A DNA stretch of 64,000 bases from Cylindrotheca closterium (taxonomy: Eukaryota; Bacillariophyta; Bacillariophyceae; Bacillariales; Bacillariaceae): NCBI GenBank assembly GCA_933822405.4, contig CAKOGP040001725.1, forward strand, positions 351,006 to 415,005. Direction: 5' to 3'. Numbering within the stretch: position 1 is the first letter of the stretch; the number at the start of each line of letters is the position of its first letter. This document shows, one piece after another, positions 50,165 to 60,306 of the stretch. Under the pieces are notes generated by a model. The model saw only the letters and a program-made list of their open reading frames with translations, was not told the origin of the DNA and ran no database searches. The position numbers were made by a program, and so were the translations under genes.

Positions 50165-50441
50165 TTGGACTCTTCCCTTCAGACGGCTTCTCCATTCGCG
50201 GAAGCTGAGAGAAGCAGTCGGCAATCGCGTTATCAAAGAATAATACATCATATAAAAGAAGAATACATCATTGTGAGTTCAAGTTTTGTGATTTTTTTGT
50301 AGCCAGAACGACGCGCAACAATATCATCAATCAAAGGCAAGGGGTATACTTTACGCTTGACAGTCTTTTTCAGCTGTCTGAGATTGCTGATCTATTGCAC
50401 CCTACCGTCCTTCTTTGGAATGATGAAAGTTGGCGACGCCC
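50165..50441 (-). pseudogene. Reverse transcriptase and RNase H remnants of the Gypsy element
   Basis: Minus strand from 50441: Trp-Ala-Ser-Pro-Thr-Phe-Ile-Ile-Pro-Lys-Lys-Asp-Gly, an in-frame TAG, Leu-Arg-Gln-Leu, Lys-Arg-Lys-x-Tyr-Pro-Leu-Pro and Arg-Ser-Gly-Tyr. This is the fingers/palm start of a Ty3/Gypsy reverse transcriptase. It breaks off near 50265 and continues with Asp-Asn-Ala-Ile-Ala-Asp-Cys-Phe-Ser-Gln-Leu-Pro, the typical end of Gypsy RNase H (D/N-x-x-A-D-x-x-S-x-L-P). The catalytic YxDD region is deleted. Stops and the deletion make it non-functional. Confidence 0.8.
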
Positions 50442-50455
50442 ATTCTTGCGTCTCC

Positions 50456-50690
50456 TGCTCTTCAGGAGAATAGTTTTCCTGTTAAAAGTTGAAATGATCG
50501 TTCCATTGTTGATTTTCTTTTCAGCTTGATAATATTGTCCCTGATGCTGGTACTGCTCGGCACTTGGCATTCCGCCATAAGACATTCCGTCTTGGTTCCA
50601 TTCCGGAACGCTGCATTCCGCAGCAAAGCTTTCAGCTTTTTGATTGTAGTGCGACTCAGCATAGTAGTTTTGACTGTTTGTTGCGTAGTG
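50456..50690 (-). pseudogene. gag C-terminal remnant in the deleted element
   Basis: The segment around 50530-50680 is nearly identical to 810-970 in the left-edge element, encoding Ala-Glu-Ser-His-Tyr-Asn-Gln and the Glu/Gln/Tyr-rich tail. Upstream gag codons (about the first 350) are missing, so the leader joins straight to this tail. No gag start codon is conserved. Confidence 0.85.
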
Positions 50691-50798
50691 TGAAACTGGT
50701 GAAAATCTGAAAGGATTGATCAAATCAAACGGCGATTGCTTGTGTGTGTGAGTATACTCTTGTAGTCTTCAATCTAAGCCTTATGGCTATTCGAATAA

Positions 50799-50928
50799 TG
50801 AACCAGCCTAGAAGAAGAGATAGGAATGGGTCACAACAGAAGTTATAGAGTCTCTCAGAAAGCCACAGAAAGGAGTGACGTGAGAGTTAGGTCTAATCTA
50901 GTTCCAAAGTCACTCCAAGGTCATTACA
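50799..50928 (-). repeat. 5' LTR of the internally deleted element
   Basis: 130 bp and identical to 49756-49885. The leader sequence on its left matches 2055-2179 of the left-edge element. The flank on its right begins with the TCGTC duplication. Confidence 0.93.
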
Positions 50929-50933
50929 TCGTC

Positions 50934-51254
50934 GCGGTATTGCTGTGCGTGTTCCATAAATATATTTGATTAAGTTCGGTCACTCACTGACCTCTTCATC
51001 CGGTCGACTGAATGAGTCACAATGGTCGGACCAAAGATGAGCTCATGAGCTGAGATGGAATGGCTCAATATGCGCGCCACCTGATCGTAAATAATAAACA
51101 CGGCTATCGCAAGAGAAACCGCGATGCAAAATGGGCTTACACAGCGCGTGCTTATTTATTTGATCAGACAGTTTACATCATTGCAGAATAATATCATCTT
51201 ACAGTAGAACAATACCTTTGATGCATATCATATTATCGATGAGAGGTTGAATGA
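50934..51254. other. Upstream region of the second CRAL-TRIO/DUF6824 gene
   Basis: About 320 bases between the retrotransposon and the gene. The insertion ends 321 bases before the ATG, so LTR sequence may sit close to or within the promoter. No other feature was seen. Confidence 0.45.
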
Positions 51255-52817
51255 ATGATGTTCCTTTTGAAAAGCATCTTTAGCGGCAGAAGACAACCGA
51301 CAAACCCTGGTCTATCTGATCCAGTGCTGGACGATGCAACAGCAAGGGCTCTAGTTGGTAGTGTTGACGATGAGATCACAGATCCAAGAGTTGTGGACTC
51401 TATGGTGGTTCAAGCCATCTCAAAATCCACTACCAACGCTGCGGAACGAGCATGTTTCGATGCGCATGACATGCCGGGTACTTTGAAAGATACACCAGAG
51501 CTCATTGAAAGGGCTCTTTCATTGCTTGACATTGAAATCCATGCTCGTTATGACAATCATGCTTACATTCTTGCGGAAAGCATGAACCCTTCCTTTGTCA
51601 AGAATCGAGACTTTAGGCTCATGTTTCTACTCGCTGATAATTTCAATGTGAAGAAGGCTGCCTTAAGAATTGTACGTCACTTTCAAGTAAAGCTTGATCT
51701 ATTTGGGAAAGAACGAATTGCTTCAAACATTACTCAAGATGATCTGGATAAAGACACCTTCGAAGGAGTGTATAATGGCCATATGCAGGTTCTCCCACAA
51801 CAGGATCACATGGGTAGAACCGTTTACGTATTTGTGGCAAAGCCGGCCACAACGCATGCTGGATTCATGATGAAGGTAAGGAGAAACCATTGAAACCTTG
51901 CGCATTAACGAATAATCCAGAACTAATGTGCTTGGTCTGGTTTAATTGACAGATGCGGCGAATGTTCTACTTCTTCATGGCGTACATCCAAAATGTAGAG
52001 GGACAAAAAAAAGACGCGGTGGCACTTGTATTCTATATGCAGAATGAGGCACCGGGGTTGAAAGAAAGTCGATTTGAATCGATTTGGAAGGCGCCTCGCC
52101 TGATTCAGGGCATGCCAATTAAAATGCCAGTGGTTCACCTTGGTTCCACTTCAACGCTTTGGTCTCCAGCTCATTCAGTCTTGAAGGTGGCACTAAATGT
52201 GATTGCAGGGATGCAACTTTGTCCTCATTACGGTATGTTATTTTTCTCTCATGAACAATGGTTTGCTCTAACTCTGCAGTCGGGCATATCTCACACTATT
52301 CACTTTATATTGAATGTATATAGGCTCTTTTGATGATTGCATTCGCGCAATGAAAGACCAAGGCATTGATACCAAGGACTTTCCATTGGATGGTGAAGGG
52401 AACGTTGCAACAGACAAACATCACGAATCGTTGGAGGCACTGAGAAGGAAAGAACGACAAGTTGAGCCAAAGCGAAACCGTGTCCATGTTCCTGGAAGCT
52501 ATGACGTCCTCTTTGGTAAAGGGAGTCCCCTCCAAAACCATCGAGGGAATATCAAATTTCGAGGTCTCATTGCTGACTGTAGGAAGGCTTATGAGAAGGC
52601 AGACAAGGACAAGAAACGGCGAATCATTGAAGAGATTGTATCGACTGTAAGGCAGTCTTCAGGACTGTTTCTCAAAGCTGATGGAGACGGCTCGTGGATC
52701 GATGTTGATGATAGGGCGGCTTGTGTAAAGGTCGGATCATTGTTCCGAACTCTTCGGTTTCATCAAGATGGCGGAGGGAAAGCAAAGCGAAGGGCCAGAG
52801 CGAAGGCATCAAACTGA
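51255..52817 (+). CDS. CRAL-TRIO + DUF6824 protein (paralogue 2)
   Basis: Exons 51255-51875, 51953-52232 and 52324-52817 join to 464 residues (introns 77 and 91 nt, GTAAGG...CAG and GTATGT...TAG) at the same two positions and phases as paralogue 1. The Sec14-like part includes Lys-Asn-Arg-Asp-Phe-Arg-Leu-Met-Phe-Leu, His-Phe-Gln-Val-Lys-Leu-Asp-Leu-Phe-Gly and Asp-His-Met-Gly-Arg-Thr. The DUF6824 part has Pro-Gly-Ser-Tyr-Asp-Val-Leu-Phe-Gly-Lys-Gly, Gln-Asn-His-Arg-Gly-Asn, a Lys-rich helix, Ser-Ser-Gly-Leu-Phe-Leu, and Trp-Ile-Asp-Val-Asp-Asp. It ends in a short Lys/Arg-rich tail. The overall order matches its neighbours, so this is a tandem family of at least three. Confidence 0.75.
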
Positions 52818-53637
52818 TGCATTGTGATACGTTTTCTTTGAGAGGCCGCTTAGCTACTATAGGCGAAGATGCTTGATCCCAAGAGCATGACAACTAGAGC
52901 TCTCAGAAACTTCCTCAGCAAGTAAATCAAAGGGATGACGAGCGGTGGTCGCATTCCTATCGTTACGAACTACTGGTGCGAACTATGGTACAACTTGAGG
53001 ATGCTTGCTTTTAAAAGTCAGAGACGAAAAGAAGAAGTGTTTACCAGTGTTTTAGAGGCAACTGAATGCGGTCAGCGGCCGACGATACGGAGAAGAAACA
53101 TCTATCATTGAGTTTAGGAATGTGATCATTATCCTATCTGTACTGTGTAGAATCGTCCCAGAGTGACTGAGATATACGGTATTGGGTTGAAATATAAGTT
53201 GAGGTCTGATTGAACGACTAACAATATGTACAGGTAATACTGCAACGCGAAACGCAGGACTGTACTGTAGGTAGCCGATTGGTCGATGCGCTTTTGTCCC
53301 AGAGCGCATTTTGAGCCAGCAGTCCCGACTTGAATTAGTACTCGTATTTATTTTAAAAAATACCGTACCTTGAAGAATGATTTGTATTTATTATGGTTAC
53401 GATAAGTTCATTATATTCACAAAGTCTTTATATGTCGATTATGTGTCCCACAACCAAAAGGTGACGTAATGCATGTTCATCACGGGACGGCCGGGAAAAT
53501 CAATATTTACTCCCAAGAATTGTATGCTAAATTTCTATTTCCCGGCCGGTTGAATGGTCATAAAACGGTATCAAGCTTTCAATCGACCTCTGCATATTTT
53601 TGTTGCAAAATTGTTTTGGTACAGATACCGGTACAGG
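52818..53637. other. Intergenic DNA
   Basis: About 820 bases between paralogues 2 and 3. It contains an ataccggtacagg motif just before the next start (53625-53637). An in-frame ATG at 53554 extends the next gene's frame but is not favoured. No gene or repeat was supported. Confidence 0.4.
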
Positions 53638-55217
53638 ATGATAAGAACAAGCAGCCCCTCAGGCAATGAAGTCGAGATTCCAGGAGCTGATCTCTACCTT
53701 GAAGGATTCGAAGGATCCGAACCGGCGCACATCTTATCGGAACCAATTCCAGATCACGTACCAGACTATCAGCTCGCCGAGTCCTTCCAGACGCAATCCA
53801 TCGCTGCAATGACACAAACAGATCGGGAACATGCCTATAATGACATTCACGCAATCCCAGAGGCAAAAAAAGAAGATCCAGTCCTTATCAGCCGAAGTCT
53901 TGAACTTCTGGAAGAAGAGATCTTAAAACGGGACGACAATGAAGCGTACCTTAAAGCACAATCTTTGAATCCAGCTTATGTTGGAAATCGAGAATTTCGG
54001 CTGATGTTTTTGCGTACAGACAGATTTGATGTTCCAAATGCAGCTCTGCGAATGGTCCGACATTTTCAGATTAAGCTAGACCTGTTTGGAAAGAATAGAC
54101 TCGGGAGGGACATCACTCAGGACGATATGACCAAGGAAGATATGGAAGCCTTGAGGGATCCGATTGTTCGATTATTACCGACCAGAGACCGTGCTGGGAG
54201 GGCGATTATTCATTTTGTTTCAAATAGCGCGAATCATTTGTTTAGCTTGGAAGCGAGAGTAAGTGAATCATCATCGGTTGTGTGGATTCCGTAATGAGAA
54301 GTGCTTACAACCATTATTTCGCAGATGCGTCGGTTGTTCTATTTGTTTATGCTCTCTCTGCGGGATTCAGATACTCAGAAGCGAGGAATAGTGGTCATTT
54401 GCTGCTACATAAACAATACCGAGATCGAGGGTTTAAAGTCTGGTGGCTTCGATGGTGCGTGGAAGTCACCAAGGCTCGCCCTTGGTATCCCTATTCATAT
54501 AGCAGCAGTGCATATGGGATACAACTCGATGAGATGGGCTCCAGTGCATGCGATATTGCGGATGACACTGGGTATTTTCACACGAATTCGATTTCGTGCT
54601 CACTATGGTAAGGCCTTAGATGACCCGGTGTGCGAGGTGTATATGTTCCTGATTTTGGTTCTAAACTCTATTCTTTTTGTTTTCCTTCCTGGTTTAGGCA
54701 GTAATGAGGAGTGGATCAATAATATGAAAAGTGTTGGCATCCAACCAGAACAGCTTCCCTTTAGAACAAATGCTGAGAACTTTGCCAATTTAAAGTTTTT
54801 GGAAGTACACAGGGCAAAAGAAAGGATGAAATACCCAAAGAGGAGCCGTGTTGGTGTGCCCGGTCCTAATGATGTACTCTTCGGGAAAGGTAGCCGGTTC
54901 CAAAATCATGTTGGTAAGACTATCGATCACGTAGCTCTTGTTAACAAATGGTTGCTCACCTTCGTGCCACCTTCGTGTTGGCCACTGTTTCAGGCAATGT
55001 CAAATTTCGCAGGTTTATCGCAGACTGTAGGAAGACTTACGAAAAGACAAAACGAGGAGAGAAGCAACATTTGATTCGAGAAATTGTCGATACAGTCACG
55101 CAGTCTTCGGGTTTATTTCTGAAAGAAGATGACGAAGGCTGGATTGTTGTGGACGATGCGGCTGCAGCATACAAAGTCGGTGCAGTCTTCCGCACACTTC
55201 GAACATTAGATGGATAG
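53638..55217 (+). CDS. CRAL-TRIO + DUF6824 protein (paralogue 3, extra intron)
   Basis: Exons 53638-54258, 54325-54607, 54698-54913 and 54994-55217 join to 447 residues. Introns 1 and 2 (66 and 90 nt) match those of paralogues 1 and 2. Intron 3 (80 nt, GTAAGA...CAG) splits the DUF6824 domain inside the Gln-Asn-His-Val-Gly-Asn motif, where the other two are continuous. ATG 53638 gives an N-terminus of similar length to the neighbours. CRAL-TRIO marks are Gly-Asn-Arg-Glu-Phe-Arg-Leu-Met-Phe-Leu and Leu-Gly-Ile-Pro-Ile-His-Ile-Ala-Ala-Val-His. DUF6824 marks are Asp-Val-Leu-Phe-Gly-Lys-Gly and Gly-Trp-Ile-Val-Val-Asp-Asp. The reading frame is intact. Confidence 0.75.
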
Positions 55218-55457
55218 AATAAAGCCGGGCTTTCGATGCTACTTCTGAGTACCTGATAACACCACGTAGGAGTGGCCCCTGCAGTGCTTATTCCAAAGTC
55301 TACATATTACTCTTTTCGCTCGTATTTTTACATATTTTGGTGGCGGAAGTACAGGCAGACGATGGCGAGTGATGAGATGAAAATATATAATCAACAAGAA
55401 ACTCTTGATGTCAAACAAGAAAACGCACGACCAATTGAGCGACACCTGTTATAATAA

Positions 55458-56240
55458 ATGGTATTTGCAGGTCTTTCGGTCCTCAAGACATCTATTATTT
55501 TCCTTGCAACCTCATCAAACGACATGAAGGAAGAAGGCAGAAGAGCAACAATGGAGGAGACATACAAGAGGCTCACAGATAAACTTCGATCACGAGTCGA
55601 CGGCACAGGCGAATCTACAAGTCCATACTGGGTTGCCGTTGCGGGAGGTCCAGGAACTGGGAAGTCAACAGTGGCTGAAACCGTTTGCGACGGGCTTAAC
55701 AAGATGTCTCCAGATTGTTCCATCGTCATTCCCATGGACGGATGGCACATACCCCAAGATCGCCTAATGGAAGAATTTGGGTTGGAGGAAGGCATGCAAC
55801 GGCGAGGTGCACCCTGGACCTTTGACTGTGACCTCCTGTACGAACAACTAGCGGATGCGAAGAAGAATTCGAAAGCATCACTCCCCATGTACAGTCGAGA
55901 GATTTCAGATCCAGTCCCTGACAAAGTCATGTTGGAGCCACATCACAAGGTTGTGTTCATAGAAGGAATATATATGCTGTATAAGGATGATGAAGAGAAA
56001 AAATGGAACCGTCTATTTGATCTATGGGACGAAAAATGGTTCATCCAATGTCCGTCTAGAGAAGATCAAATTGAACGTCTTGTCGGTCGATCTTTGAAGA
56101 CCTGGACAGACAAGAAGGCAAAGCTTTGGGGAGAAGGACGAGCGGGTGCACAGGCAAGGGTGGAGTTCAATGATCTCAAGAATGCAGATATGGTTCGACA
56201 CTGCAATCAATTTGCCGATGAAGTCATTGTGACGCATTAG
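55458..56240 (+). CDS. P-loop kinase of the uridine kinase/pantothenate kinase-like group
   Basis: 260 residues, ATG at 55458. The Walker A motif Gly-Gly-Pro-Gly-Thr-Gly-Lys-Ser-Thr lies at 63-71. A Met-Asp-Gly-Trp-His strand (93-97) supplies the Asp that in this group acts as base or binds the acceptor, followed by Arg-Arg-Gly-Ala-Pro-Trp-Thr-Phe-Asp, a family block. A Phe-Ile-Glu-Gly-Ile-Tyr strand is Walker B-like. An Arg-rich lid lies near 200-225. The overall pattern is that of uridine kinase, phosphoribulokinase and yeast Yfh7-type enzymes. The substrate is unknown; a nucleoside or small metabolite is likely. The first ~20 residues are hydrophobic and may target the protein, but ATGs further in could also serve. 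Confidence 0.75.
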   Translation: MVFAGLSVLKTSIIFLATSSNDMKEEGRRATMEETYKRLTDKLRSRVDGTGESTSPYWVAVAGGPGTGKSTVAETVCDGLNKMSPDCSIVIPMDGWHIPQDRLMEEFGLEEGMQRRGAPWTFDCDLLYEQLADAKKNSKASLPMYSREISDPVPDKVMLEPHHKVVFIEGIYMLYKDDEEKKWNRLFDLWDEKWFIQCPSREDQIERLVGRSLKTWTDKKAKLWGEGRAGAQARVEFNDLKNADMVRHCNQFADEVIVTH

Positions 56241-57351
56241 CAACTGAGGAAGAGAAGAAAAATAGAAAGAAGACACCTATAATTCAATCTAGCAGTATCT
56301 ATTAATATTTCATGATTTCTGTATTTTAGAAGCTGCAAGCGTTAAAGATCAATAAAAATCCGAGTGATTCTTATATTGATGAATACTTCAGCTATATACT
56401 GTGTCCGCTTCAATCAAGAAAAACATGATTCGAATCTCCGAATGTAGATATCAGCATATGAAAGTTTAGATCTCTGTCTCGGCCATTTCACACAGTAGAC
56501 AATACAGCCCATCAGGAATACAGTGAGACAAGAGATGTAGAAATGGATTCTCCGAATTCATGCCCAATCCAATGCAACGCCCATGGACGAGGATCCATAT
56601 TCAGTATTTAGGAATTGGAAGAAGGACAGGCCAGTCAAAGTGAAACCACTACAGTACCACCTTCCAACGAGTCCCACCTTGTAGTATCGAAAAAAAGGAG
56701 GTCCAAACTCGTGTTGAACTTGGAGATTACGGGACGTGGCACGGGAAGTTACCTGGAATGACAAAGGTAGTGACGAACGACGTGTGGGTGAGATCCATCG
56801 TAGCTTGAATTCTGCAAAATAGCAGACCAAAAGTATTCTCTCGGAACATGTTGGAACATAATATATTCTTTCACAAGGCCGGTTAAGCCCCACTCAGTCG
56901 AAAGATGGTAATTTAAAGTTATTCGTCACAGAGAAGTTGGATCATGGATTTGTATTCGGTCCAATGCAAAAGATGACATACCTGGTATCTCTTGACTTCA
57001 TTTCTTGATTAGGACAAATTAACTTTGCCTCTTGTGTGGCATATCCATCGTACGTACAGCAACGTAGTCGACATCCTTGGTTGATCCAATGTCTGTGGTA
57101 CAATTTGAAATTACAACGACCATCAAAGATGATGATTTATTTGTGGTGGCACGCACGGCATTTTGGTTGGTTGGTGCGGAGAACGACGCGATCGGGGGAG
57201 CAATGCTTTTCCCTACATATATCCCCCTATGAACGCACCAAATTCCAAATGATCATTACTGTAGCTGTGGATATCGCATTTCAGCATATTGAATATTCAA
57301 TATCGCTGTCAATGTCCCAACACTACCAGTACGCATTGGAGCCCATTCAGC
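56241..57351. other. Long intergenic region
   Basis: About 1.1 kb. A plus-strand frame at 57036-57395 overlaps the start of the next gene in another frame and has no family marks, so it is not called. Nothing else was recognised. Confidence 0.4.
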
Positions 57352-59342
57352 ATGGCCAAGAACAACGACCAGAGGCCTCGTGTAACCTTCGATGATGGCG
57401 ATGACTGTGCTGAAAACGATGGTCCCCAAAACTCAGCGCACTGGCAGAGTTTGAACCACAAAGAAGTCACCGATCAAGTTTTACACAACATGAACGACTT
57501 GATATCCTGCTTTCGAAAGGAAAGTGCGCATCCGACGAAAACTACCTTGGCGGTTTGGAGTTGCGTGGCAGGGTATTGTGAGGCACTAGCAACGCACAAA
57601 GAAAAAAGATACTCAATATTCCCGATACCGATTGATGCCATTCGACGACTGGTCCAGGAAGAGTTTCAGCAGTTTTTGTCAGCCCTTCAAATTGATTCTT
57701 CTGACAAGAGCAGCCATCGCGAAACTGTCCGAACAATTTCCAATGCCATCTGGGCAAAGGCACGACCAAAGCCCAATGTCCGAGATGAGCCACATGCGAA
57801 TTCTGTCTATGTGTGCTTGAGAGGTGACATTGACAAGAAGAGTCTGGATTGCTTTGGGGCTTGCTTGGCTACGATTGCTGGGTTACGAATTCTGGGCATT
57901 GAATACTCCTATCTTTGTCTCAGTGAGGATCATGCCTACGAGAGGCATCAGCTCGATCCTGATGATGTAACTTCGATAGGCACCTGTGAAGTTGCAATTC
58001 CAGGCAGAACCAATCGAGACAAGGCCAAACGGGGAAAGGATATTGCTTCAACATTTGAAGATACCAAGGATACCAAGCCTTATCTCACTCCCGAAACTTC
58101 GTGGCTGTACATGGCCTCGAATCCAGTGGTATGTGACACGGATGCAATGGCATTGGTTGCGGTAATAGGAAACATCAACTGTACAATTGAAGAGTCGGGA
58201 CGAAAAGGATACTTCTTTGAGAGTGGCGGTTTGTACGCCATGAAACGAGAGATGCTTTGGGTCTTGTACGATCAGGGACACATGAAGAAGTTTCCCTTTG
58301 GCCTCATGGAACTGGGAAACTGTGAAGAGAATCGTGGCTCACCTCGTTCCGAGGAATGGGTTCAAGTGGAGGGTATTGCAGAACCAATATTGGTCAACGA
58401 GCAGCTCTTTCACGATGCCATTCAAGTCAGTCGAAATGTCTATCACGATGCTCAAGTCTACCCATACTACTGTAAGTCACCAAACCAGCCTGCTACTTCT
58501 TTCTGAATTGTTGACCATACATGCAGCTCACACAGCAAGCCCAAACAGATGCTGGTCACTATCACAAGGATGCAGGAAAGACACTGTCGGACCAAGAAAG
58601 TCGTCTTGTCGAATCATTAAAGATGTATGCCCAAGCAGCTCGAGTCACCAGCATGTACCCTTACGAGCTCCAGCTGAACAAACATCTAACCAAAATTGCC
58701 ATGCTGATCATGGATGATATTTTGACGTCGACCTTGTTCGATGACGACGAGGGAGTACAAGACGCAAACGACATAAACAAGAAGAACAAAAATAAGCCAG
58801 AACCAAGAAAGTGGTTAGAGCCATCCAATGCTATCCACTCTTGCATGTGGCTGCTGAACTTTTTCGATTCCTTGCTTTTCTGGGAAGAGAGCCAACAAGT
58901 AAAAGAGCAAGAGTATCGGCGGCAAAAGTCCCAAGGCAGTGGTAGTAGTCGTGGTCGTGGTCGAAGTGGTGGTGGCGGCAGCAGTGTCAACCAACAGTTT
59001 GTGGAGATTCTGGTGCCATCGCACCCGCATTCAATCAGTAAACTGATGGCCTGTTTTGATAAACAGATTCGTCACCAGGCCTTAACAAAGTTGCAGAAGC
59101 AGCCCTCAACGAGTTCCATGCCAACAAAAACAGAAACAACAACAAATGAAGGTCCATACCAGCTGATACTCAGATCAAAACGATTGCAGGCTGGCAGTCT
59201 CCTGTGCAAAGGAATCATGAAACCAAAGGTGACCATACGAGAAATGGATTTAGCAATCATACTAGAGGACGATAACACAGGTCAAGATGATAGCAATGGT
59301 GGTGGTGGTGGACGACGGAGCAAGAGAGCTCGGAGGGGCTAA
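57352..59342 (+). CDS. MEN1: Menin homologue
   Basis: Exons 57352-58471 and 58540-59342 join to 640 residues (menin is ~610 in vertebrates). The donor is GTAAGT; a GCAAG/CC acceptor is needed to keep frame, because the CAG just upstream would break it, so the junction should be checked. Menin-like blocks are Ser-Leu-Asp-Cys-Phe-Gly-Ala-Cys, Tyr-Leu-Cys-Leu-Ser-Glu-Asp-His-Ala, Glu-Thr-Ser-Trp-Leu-Tyr-Met, Glu-Met-Leu-Trp-Val-Leu-Tyr-Asp-Gln-Gly-His and Ala-Gln-Val-Tyr-Pro-Tyr-Tyr. A Gly-Arg-rich insert lies in the C-terminal part, and the end is basic (Arg-Arg-Ser-Lys-Arg-Ala-Arg-Arg). Animal menin is a scaffold of MLL histone methyltransferase complexes; a nuclear scaffold role is inferred here. 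Confidence 0.8.
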
Positions 59343-60306
59343 GAGGAGCTAGACAATAAATGTGTAATGAAAAATGATAATGATACAATGGGTAGGTCCA
59401 GGTGGTGGTGTTTTCCTGGTACGAATAGTGTACGTGCACTTGTATTCAACTTCTGATCAAATATGATGCCAATGGTGATGAATGACGTAGGTATTTGAGT
59501 GGAAAATGAGTGAGAATTCGGAACAAGAGGTGGCCTGAAGAAGAATCGATACTGACGATAGTGTACTTGCACGTGTGTCAGTTTGCAAGATTGCATTTTC
59601 ATTTATACCATTCGACCAACTAACGACAGCCTCACAAATGCTTGCTACATTCCGATCTGATCAAAATCTGATGATACTCCATCTACTTTCTTCGCTCGTT
59701 CCCACCCGAACTGGTTCGGATAAATCGCAAAACAGATGGGAAGAACGTTAACAGCCGTTGAGTTGGGTGGCTTTGTTAGAGGAAGGCGAAAGACACTGTT
59801 TTGCGACTCCCATTGTTTTCTTCGGGTCTGCGACTCCCATTTTCTCCAAAGGTTAATAAAATCGCAAGTTTTGCAACGAACCGGTAAAAGCCGTTGTAAT
59901 TTAGTGGATTTGTTAGAGGAAGGCGAAAGACACTGATTTGCGACTCCCATTTTCTCGAGCGTTACGTGCGTGGTTTAGTTTTCGCACGTGTTTTTTTGCT
60001 CTGGATGAAAACTCCGACAGGTTATTTGTACACGTCGTTTTTCAGCAACAATATGTGCAACTCGGTCAACTCCGACTTCAACAAATGAGGTGCGAATATC
60101 AATCCCATAACAAAGAAATTCGATACAAATATCCTCAGATCCGAATATATTTTATATATTTCCCGCGATCGGAAGACAAACCCGGGTCGATCGGATTTGA
60201 ATCGAAAACTCGTTCCCATTTTTAACCCGAACGAGAAATTCACGGTCGAATAAATCTGGTCGTCTCATTCTTGTTGAAATCATACACGACCATCATACAA
60301 ACTATT
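59343..60306. other. Intergenic DNA with a direct repeat
   Basis: About 960 bases containing the repeat listed at 59751-59954. An ATG-rich plus-strand frame at 59736-59936 lies within the repeat and has no family similarity. The last 200 bases are the upstream region of the next gene. Confidence 0.45.
59751..59954. repeat. Direct repeat of about 65 bp
   Basis: 59751-59814 and 59887-59954 share agccgttg, then tttgttagaggaaggcgaaa, gacactg-tttgcgactcccatt with few differences. A third short copy of gcgactcccattttctc lies at 59829-59846. Confidence 0.8.

Larger units (their letters stand above)
49751..50933 (-). mobile_element. Complete but internally deleted LTR retrotransposon (non-autonomous), with target-site duplication
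   Basis: Two 130-bp LTRs, identical by eye (49756-49885 and 50799-50928), are flanked by the 5-bp direct repeat TCGTC at 49751-49755 and 50929-50933. The element reads right to left. Its 913-bp interior keeps a leader, a gag C-terminal fragment, the fingers region of a reverse transcriptase, the end of RNase H and a polypurine tract next to the 3' LTR. Gag N-terminus, protease and most of pol are missing. Identical LTRs imply recent insertion. Since it cannot encode its own enzymes, it probably moved using proteins of a full-length relative such as the one at 1-2338. Confidence 0.93.

Noticed and set aside
49886..50798. Reading the two 130-bp LTR copies as independent solo LTRs
   Set aside because: Neither copy alone has matching flanks, whereas the outer flanks of the pair are both TCGTC and the interior has a polypurine tract and gag/pol remnants, so they bound one element.
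57036..57395. Plus-strand open frame before the menin homologue
   Set aside because: It overlaps the menin start in a different frame, has no recognisable domain, and ends in a translation of the menin N-terminus in the wrong frame.
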